This document shows, one piece after another, positions 58,588 through 64,000 of a DNA stretch of 64,000 nt; the stretch's first letter is position 1; each line of letters opens with the position of its first letter. Source of the DNA: Acidobacteriota bacterium (lineage in GTDB: Bacteria > Acidobacteriota > Terriglobia > Bryobacterales > Bryobacteraceae); assembly GCA_018268715.1 (NCBI GenBank), contig JAFDVZ010000027.1:1-64000 (forward strand), given 5' to 3'. The notes under the pieces were generated by a model. The model was not told the origin of the DNA, did not search any database, and saw nothing but the letters and a program-made list of their open reading frames with translations. The position numbers and the translations under genes were made by a program.

Positions 58588-59531
58588 CGGCCGCGACCGC
58601 CGCGATGAGGGATGCGTTCGGAACAGCCTTGCTGGAACTGGGCGCGACATGCCCCGATCTGGTGGTCCTCGATGCGGACGTGGCTACCAGCACCCGCACT
58701 TCCGCGTTCGGCAAGAAATACCCGGAGCGGTTCTTCAACGTGGGCGTCGCCGAAGCGAACATGACCGACATCGCCGCCGGCTTCGCCACCTGCGGCCTGC
58801 GTCCCGTGGTCAGCACCTTCGGCCTGTTCCTCAGCCTGAAGTGCGCCGACCAGATCCGGAACATCATCGCCTACAACAACCTGCCGGTGGTCCTCGCCGG
58901 CAACTATGCCGGCTTCTCCGATTCCTACGACGGCGCAAGCCACCAGGCGATCCTCGACATCAGCATCCTGCGCGCCATGCCCAACATGGCCGTCATCGTC
59001 CCGGGCGACGCCGTGGAGCTGCGTCAGGCCCTGGAATTCGCGCTGAAACGGAACGGTCCCACCTACCTCCGCATCTGCCGCAACCCCACCCCGGTGCTGT
59101 TTGACGATGCGCCGCCGTTCGAGTTCGGCCGCGTCCGCAAACTCCGCGACGGTTCCGACCTCACCATCGCCGTCAGCGGCGTGCCAACCTTCATGGCCAT
59201 CGAGGCGGCCCGCCGGTTGGCGGCGCGTGGCGTCTCGGTGGACCTGCTGGAGGTGTCGACGCTGAAGCCCGTGGACGCCCAGGCGCTGGTCGAATCGGCG
59301 TCGAAGACCGGCCGCGTTCTCACCGTCGAGGAGCACACCATTGTGGGCGGCGCCGGCGGCGCCATCGCCGAAGCGATCTCCAGCCGCTGCCGCGCCGTCA
59401 TCGACCGCCTCGGAATTGAGGATTGCTTCGGCGAGTCGGGCGATTACGTTCTCTTGCTCGAGAAATACGGAATTTCGAGCCTGAATATCGAGCGTCGCGC
59501 CGACGCGCTATTGGAAAGGACAAGGCCGTGA
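58584..59531 (+). CDS. Transketolase, C-terminal subunit
   Basis: A 315-residue partner of the preceding gene. It holds the pyrimidine-binding domain (RTSAFGKKYPERFFNVGVAE with the cofactor-activating Glu in VGVAEANM) and the C-terminal transketolase domain (LLEVSTLKPVDAQAL, EEHTIVGGAGGAIAE). Start and stop both overlap the neighbours by four bases, so the three proteins are co-translated. Together the two subunits would transfer two-carbon units between sugar phosphates. Confidence 0.93.
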   Translation: MTAATAAMRDAFGTALLELGATCPDLVVLDADVATSTRTSAFGKKYPERFFNVGVAEANMTDIAAGFATCGLRPVVSTFGLFLSLKCADQIRNIIAYNNLPVVLAGNYAGFSDSYDGASHQAILDISILRAMPNMAVIVPGDAVELRQALEFALKRNGPTYLRICRNPTPVLFDDAPPFEFGRVRKLRDGSDLTIAVSGVPTFMAIEAARRLAARGVSVDLLEVSTLKPVDAQALVESASKTGRVLTVEEHTIVGGAGGAIAEAISSRCRAVIDRLGIEDCFGESGDYVLLLEKYGISSLNIERRADALLERTRP

Positions 59532-60370
59532 AACTGGGACTGGCCGTCTCCACGGCGGATGCGCTGCCCAGCGCCTTCGTCGTGTTTCGTGACGAACTCG
59601 GCCGCGCCGTCGAGCGTTCGGCCGCCTTGGGTTACAACGGCGTCGAACTGGCGTTGCTTGACGCCGGCCAGGTGGATACCCCTCGATTGAAGGAGCGCCT
59701 CCGCGCCACCGGGCTCGATGTGCCGTGTATCTCCTCGGGCCAGGTCTTCGCCGCGGACCGTCTGTATTTCACCCACCCCGATGCGGCCGTGCGCCAGGCC
59801 GCCGTCCAGCGGATCGTCGGCATGATTCGACTGGCGGCCGAGTTCGGCGCCAAGGTGAATACGGGCCGCGTCCGCGGCGTCATCCACGAAGGCGAGGCTG
59901 CCGCCGTCGCGGTCGAGCGTTGCCTGGAGTGCCTGCGCGCCTGCGCCGATGTCGCCGAACCCCTCGGCGTTGAACTGATCGTCGAACCTGTGAATCGCTA
60001 CGAAGTCAACTTCGTGAACAATTGCGCCGAAGGGCTCGAACTCATCCATCGATGCGGCCGCAAGTGTGTCCGGCTGATGCCCGACGTCTTTCACATGAAC
60101 ATCGAGGACAACTCCTTCCGCCAGTCGTTTGAAGCAGGTGCGCCGTACATCTCGTATGTGCACGTGGCCGACAGCAATCGCTTGGCCCCGGGATGGGGGC
60201 ACCTCGATTTCCGCGAGATTTTCTCCGTCTTGGAAGACATCGGCTACGACGGCTGGGTCACGGCGGAGATCCTGCCGAAGCCCGATCCAGAAGCGGCCGC
60301 CGCGCAGGCCGCGCGCTTCCTGTTGCCGCTGATCGAAGAGTACTCGCGGCGAATGGCCACCGCGCGATGA
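59528..60370 (+). CDS. Sugar epimerase/isomerase of the tagatose-3-epimerase type
   Basis: A 280-residue TIM barrel protein. Metal-ligand stretches match ketose 3-epimerases: VEPVNRYEVNF (Glu), LMPDVFHMNIED (Asp), SYVHVADSNRLAPGWGH (His) and VTAEILPKP (Glu). A GTG start at 59528 overlaps the transketolase stop (GTGA) and has AAAGGA upstream. It probably epimerises or isomerises the free sugar or sugar phosphate fed to the transketolase. It overlaps the MFS gene by four bases. Confidence 0.88.
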   Translation: MKLGLAVSTADALPSAFVVFRDELGRAVERSAALGYNGVELALLDAGQVDTPRLKERLRATGLDVPCISSGQVFAADRLYFTHPDAAVRQAAVQRIVGMIRLAAEFGAKVNTGRVRGVIHEGEAAAVAVERCLECLRACADVAEPLGVELIVEPVNRYEVNFVNNCAEGLELIHRCGRKCVRLMPDVFHMNIEDNSFRQSFEAGAPYISYVHVADSNRLAPGWGHLDFREIFSVLEDIGYDGWVTAEILPKPDPEAAAAQAARFLLPLIEEYSRRMATAR

Positions 60371-61650
60371 AGACGATCCCGCACCTGCGCTGGTGGATCG
60401 CCGGTCTGTTGGCCGCTGCGACGGCGATCAACTATCTGGACCGCCAGAACCTCCCGGTGGTCATTACAGAGATTCAGAAGACCATTCCCATCTCCGACGC
60501 CGACTATTCCCGGCTGCAATTCTGGTTCCTGCTGGCGTATGGAGTGATGTACGCGGCGGGTGGCCGGATCATCGACCTGCTGGGGACGCGCGCGGGCTAT
60601 GCGGTCATGATCGTCTGGTGGTCCGCGGCCAATACGCTCCACGGATTTGTCACAGGCGCGGCGCAACTCGGCGTCGTCCGATTCGCGCTGGGGCTCGGCG
60701 AGGGCGGCGGCTTTCCCGGCTCCGCCAAGGCCGTGGCGGAGTGGTTCCCCGCGCGCGAGCGTTCCTTTGCGTTCGGCATGTTCAATACGGGGTCGAGCGT
60801 GGGCGCCGTAGTGGCGCCTCCCATGATCGCGTTCATCGCCACGGTGCTCAGTTGGCGTTGGGTGTTCTTCATTTCCGGCGCGGCGGGCTTCGTTTGGGTT
60901 CTGCTATGGCTCAGCCTCTATCAGCCGCCCGCGAAGCACCGGCGCATAACGGCGGATGAGTTGCGCTATCTCGAAGCGAACCGTCCCGCCGCCGGGCCGC
61001 CGGGGCGCGCGCCGTGGTCCAGCCTGTTGGCTCTGCGGCCGGTGTGGGGTTTGTGTCTCGCCAAGTTCCTCAGCGATTCGGCCTGGTACTTCTTCATCTT
61101 CTGGCTGCCCAAGTACCTGGCCGATGTGCGGCATCTGAATATCAGGCAGATCGGCTACTATGCCTGGATTCCGTACGCGTTCGCCGGCGCCGGGAGTTTC
61201 TTCGGCGGGTGGCTGAGCAGTTACCTGATCCGTCGAGGCTGGAGCCTGGACGCCTCGCGGAAGTTGTCTCTGGGCTTCAGTGCGGCGCTCATGCCGTTGT
61301 CCCTGTTCATCGCATCGTCGCCGCTCGCCTGGGCCATCGTGTTCTTCAGCGCGGCCATGTTCGCCCACCAGTTCTGGTCCACCATCATGCAAACCCTCAC
61401 CGCCGACATGTTCCCATCGAGCGCGGTGGGAGCGGTCGCGGGCCTGGTCGGAGCGTTCGGTTCGTTCGGGGGCATGCTGTTCAACCTGCTGGCCGGTGTA
61501 ATTCTCTCGGCTACGCACAGCTATGTTCCGGTGTTTCTCATCGCGGGTCTGCTTCACCCTGCCTCGTTTGGCATCGTGATGCTGATGGTGCGAAAGGTTC
61601 GTGTTCTCCATCTGGCGGCGACGCCGGTTGCCGCGGCAAGCTCCATATAA
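60367..61650 (+). CDS. MFS transporter, anion:cation symporter (hexuronate/sugar-acid) type
   Basis: A 427-residue 12-segment transporter. INYLDRQNLPVVITEIQ in the first segment and RFALGLGEGGGFPGSAKAVAEWFPARERS are hallmarks of the ExuT/GarP-like (ACS) branch, which imports hexuronates, aldonates and related acids with protons. It starts four bases inside the epimerase gene. Its presence argues that a sugar acid or monosaccharide crosses the inner membrane here. Confidence 0.93.
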   Translation: MKTIPHLRWWIAGLLAAATAINYLDRQNLPVVITEIQKTIPISDADYSRLQFWFLLAYGVMYAAGGRIIDLLGTRAGYAVMIVWWSAANTLHGFVTGAAQLGVVRFALGLGEGGGFPGSAKAVAEWFPARERSFAFGMFNTGSSVGAVVAPPMIAFIATVLSWRWVFFISGAAGFVWVLLWLSLYQPPAKHRRITADELRYLEANRPAAGPPGRAPWSSLLALRPVWGLCLAKFLSDSAWYFFIFWLPKYLADVRHLNIRQIGYYAWIPYAFAGAGSFFGGWLSSYLIRRGWSLDASRKLSLGFSAALMPLSLFIASSPLAWAIVFFSAAMFAHQFWSTIMQTLTADMFPSSAVGAVAGLVGAFGSFGGMLFNLLAGVILSATHSYVPVFLIAGLLHPASFGIVMLMVRKVRVLHLAATPVAAASSI

Positions 61651-61659
61651 CTCACCCCT

Positions 61660-63216
61660 ATGAAGCCTCTGATTGCGTTGATCAGTCTTGGAAGTGTTTT
61701 CTTGGCGCAGGCGGCGCCGGCGCGGACGATCGCCGTCCGCGATTACAAGGAGAAGGTCTACGGAGCCTGGATGGGGCAAATCGTAGGGGCCATTTTCGGA
61801 TGGCCGTTCGAGGGCCGGGTCAAGAACGTATTGGTTCTTGACGGATATCGCGAATCCCCCCACTTCAAGACGACTTTTGACTACGCTCCGGTCGATGACG
61901 ACTACTTCTACGAGATGGTGGCGCTGTATGGCTTCGAGCGCTTCGGGCTGGACATGAGCGTCGAGCAACTCGGGGAGATTTGGAAGCAGAACCAGGCCGG
62001 CTCCTGGGGCTCCAGCCTGGAAGCCCGCCTGCGGATGGCGAAGGGAATCCAGGCGCCGGACACGGGCAGCCCGCGCTACAACAAGTGGTTCCACACCATC
62101 GGACCTCAGTTCTCGGCGGACATCTACGGCATGGTGTCGCCCGGTATGATCAACGTGGCCGGAGGGATCGCGCGTCGTTACGCCCATGTCAACGGCTACG
62201 CTGAAGGGGCAGACGGGGCGGTGTTTGTGGCCGCGTGTGTGAGCGAGGCGTTCTTTGAGAAGGACCCGGTGAAGATCGTAGAGAAGGCGGCCCGGCTGAT
62301 CGACCCGCGTTCGAACTACCGCCAGGCGATCGACCAGGTGCTCGAGGGTCACCGCAAGGGAGTGTCTTTCGCGGAACTGGCCCATCAAACCGAGGATCGT
62401 TGGCGCGCCGAGTATCCGCAAATGAACAACGCGGTCGCCAACGGCGCGCTGGTGGCGATCGGGGTGTTATACGGAGGCGGCGACTTCATGAAGAGCCTGA
62501 ACGTCACCACCCAACTCGCCGACTACGCCGACGCCGACTGCAACGCCGCGAACGTCGGCGCCATTCTCGGCGCGATGAACGGCGTCCGCGCGATTCCCGA
62601 GCCCCTGAAGGCGCAGTTCCACGACCGCATCTGGGGCGAGGCGATGGGCCCGGTCAAGTTCGACAAAGTGGTGGACGAAAAGATCTCGGATCTCGCCGCC
62701 CGGATCGCGGTAATCGGGCAACGGAATGCGCTGGCCCAGGGTGCGCGCGGGGTTAAGGCCGGCGCGGACGAAGTTTTGCGGATTCCGGTCGAGGAGCCGA
62801 AAACCCAAGCCTACGAGCACTTCGACATCAACGATTACGGCCCATTGTGGAACCCCGCCTGGAAGCTGGACGGCGCGGGTCGCGGCGGGGCGGGAACGAC
62901 ATTCCTGGACGGCGACGTACTGGTGACGTTTCCTCGCGACACCCGTCCCTGCCGGCTGGAGACGGAGATGATGGTGCCGCAAGGCGCGCATCGCCTATTG
63001 GTGGAAGTGCGGGCGGAGTCTGGCAAGCCATGGCGGCTCGAAGCGTACGTGGACGACGACGCGGCTGGGCGCGAGCTTGTCGAGTCGGCGGATTGGCGAA
63101 CGGTGTCCATCGATCTCTCGAAGGTCTCGGGAAAGCGCGTCAAGATCCGCCTCTACCAGCAGGCGGTGGACGCGGAGCGCCGGGCAGCCTATTGGAAGAA
63201 CGCCCGCATCGAATAG
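61660..63216 (+). CDS. Exported ADP-ribosylglycohydrolase-family protein with C-terminal beta-sandwich
   Basis: A 518-residue second member of the DraG-like family with signal peptide (MKPLIALISLGSVFLAQAAP). The metal motifs are present in altered form: PVDDDYFYEM (Asp79-81) replaces TDDT, and DYADADCNAANVGAILGA supplies the second set. From about residue 365 a beta-sandwich, possibly a carbohydrate-binding-like domain, follows. It lies ten bases after the MFS gene and ends the rightward operon. Export plus the transport context suggest that it releases a sugar from a glycoside, not ADP-ribose from protein. Confidence 0.85.
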   Translation: MKPLIALISLGSVFLAQAAPARTIAVRDYKEKVYGAWMGQIVGAIFGWPFEGRVKNVLVLDGYRESPHFKTTFDYAPVDDDYFYEMVALYGFERFGLDMSVEQLGEIWKQNQAGSWGSSLEARLRMAKGIQAPDTGSPRYNKWFHTIGPQFSADIYGMVSPGMINVAGGIARRYAHVNGYAEGADGAVFVAACVSEAFFEKDPVKIVEKAARLIDPRSNYRQAIDQVLEGHRKGVSFAELAHQTEDRWRAEYPQMNNAVANGALVAIGVLYGGGDFMKSLNVTTQLADYADADCNAANVGAILGAMNGVRAIPEPLKAQFHDRIWGEAMGPVKFDKVVDEKISDLAARIAVIGQRNALAQGARGVKAGADEVLRIPVEEPKTQAYEHFDINDYGPLWNPAWKLDGAGRGGAGTTFLDGDVLVTFPRDTRPCRLETEMMVPQGAHRLLVEVRAESGKPWRLEAYVDDDAAGRELVESADWRTVSIDLSKVSGKRVKIRLYQQAVDAERRAAYWKNARIE

Positions 63217-63946
63217 GGGAGCGAGTTAATGCCTCGGACCGCGATTGAAGCCGGCCGAAGCGAAGCCTCTACATTCAGGACGAAGAGAAAAAGACCAACG
63301 CCGAAATGGCGATGCTGTGAGGGAAGGTAAGTCAGTTCTGCGCGAGGTCCGCAAAACCGGGCAACAGGGCCCGGCCACTCTCATTGACGGCGTCTCGCGT
63401 TCAGAGATCGGTGGCGCCGGCACTCAGGGGCAGTCGGACCTGCCAGGCGGGCTGGGGAAGATGTTAAGTAATGGCGCCTCGATCTGAGTGGCCCCAGCAT
63501 GGGTGCTGGTATTGGCGCAAGAAACATGCGGCTAACACCAGTTTGGTTTCGAGACCAATCCGTGAGCCGGCAACTTCCATCAAACGGCCCAGTTACTGGG
63601 AGCACGAAAGTCAGGTCTGTGCCCAAAGTGCCGAGAGGCCTCGTGCAAAGCGGCCGACTTATTGCTCGAATCACCGTTCGGGGCTAACTCGGCCGCGGAC
63701 ATGGCCCCGTGCCCTCTCCTGGTCGGAAGCTCCGGAGAGTCGTCCGAGTGAAAGCGCGGACATCCCAATCGAGCTATGGGATTTCTCCAAGTTGCCCTCC
63801 GACAGCCGCAAATTCCCACAACGCTCTCGCCTTCGTAGAGAAAGCCGCGGTGGCCGCTCGCTCTAAAACAGCCTGTTATCCACCCCGAGTGTTAGAATCT
63901 AAGGCATTCCGAGCGCAACCGTGTTCGGGCAATCTGAAGGAGGACT
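63217..63946. other. Non-coding interval after the sugar locus
   Basis: About 730 bases with lower GC than the flanking genes and no convincing gene, structured RNA or repeat that I can recognise. Open frames here are short and compositionally odd. It may include decayed sequence. A possible -10 (TAGAAT, 63893-63898) lies ahead of the last gene, without a good -35. Confidence 0.5.
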
Positions 63947-64000
63947 ATGGCGCAAGAGGTGAACGACAGGCCCGATGGCGCATCATCAGTCGCAAGTGAT
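63947..64000 (+). CDS. Start of an unidentified gene, cut by the window end
   Basis: An ATG at 63947 follows a very strong ribosome binding site (AAGGAGG, four bases upstream). The 18 visible codons read MAQEVNDRPDGASSVASD. That is too little to name the protein; the ribosome binding site and open frame make a real gene likely. Confidence 0.6.
   Translation, partial: MAQEVNDRPDGASSVASD

Noticed and set aside
63471-63866. 131-codon open frame near the right end
   Set aside because: No ribosome binding site and no recognisable motif; composition is unlike the neighbouring genes.

Overview
The window comes from a GC-rich bacterial chromosome, most likely an acidobacterium of the Solibacter/Bryobacter group. 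The evidence is domain content: a secreted enzyme carries the 'Solibacter C-terminal' module (TIGR03437 type), another gene encodes the acidobacterial VWFA-related protein (TIGR03436 type), a third encodes an Oar-like TonB receptor with an N-terminal carboxypeptidase-regulatory domain, and RpoB has a cysteine-rich insert. The taxonomic call is inference from remembered families; no search was run. I recognised no tRNA, rRNA, CRISPR array or insertion sequence.

Region 1 (1-7.8 kb, minus strand): rplA-rplJ-rplL, then a 0.6 kb interval with a 13-bp hairpin and a likely second promoter, then rpoB and the start of rpoC. rplK/nusG/secE are not upstream of rplA. A heptamer repeat and its inverted copy fill the rpoB-rpoC gap. 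Region 2 (8.4-16.2 kb): a secreted three-repeat protein, then a coupled tetraheme cytochrome / Tat-type ferredoxin / NrfD-like membrane operon with no catalytic subunit, followed by a polytopic membrane protein and a cyclic-nucleotide-binding protein. Region 3 (16.3-19.5 kb): secreted tandem cyclophilin, luciferase-like oxidoreductase, O-methyltransferase, small membrane protein.

Region 4 (19.7-30.8 kb, minus strand): one tightly packed run of GH51 arabinofuranosidase, GH39 glycosidase, sugar isomerase, M14 carboxypeptidase, a CHAT-protease/NACHT-NTPase/HEAT protein and an MFS exporter. Region 5 (30.9-42 kb): LigD with a PIG-L deacetylase, a class A penicillin-binding protein with two small membrane proteins, and a large PAS hybrid histidine kinase. 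Region 6 (42-49.7 kb): a GH10+GH16 fusion, hemerythrin, CE1-like esterase, ROK fructokinase, VWFA protein and tagatose-bisphosphate aldolase.

Region 7 (49.7-63.2 kb) looks like a dedicated sugar-utilisation locus arranged around a GntR regulator. Leftward run RpiB, a TonB-dependent receptor, an exported ADP-ribosylglycohydrolase-like protein and a GH35-like glycosidase; rightward run GntR, split transketolase, an epimerase, an MFS transporter and a second exported ADP-ribosylglycohydrolase-like protein. Its substrate is unknown; it and the CHAT-NACHT protein are the best candidates for undescribed biology. The window ends with the first codons of another gene.
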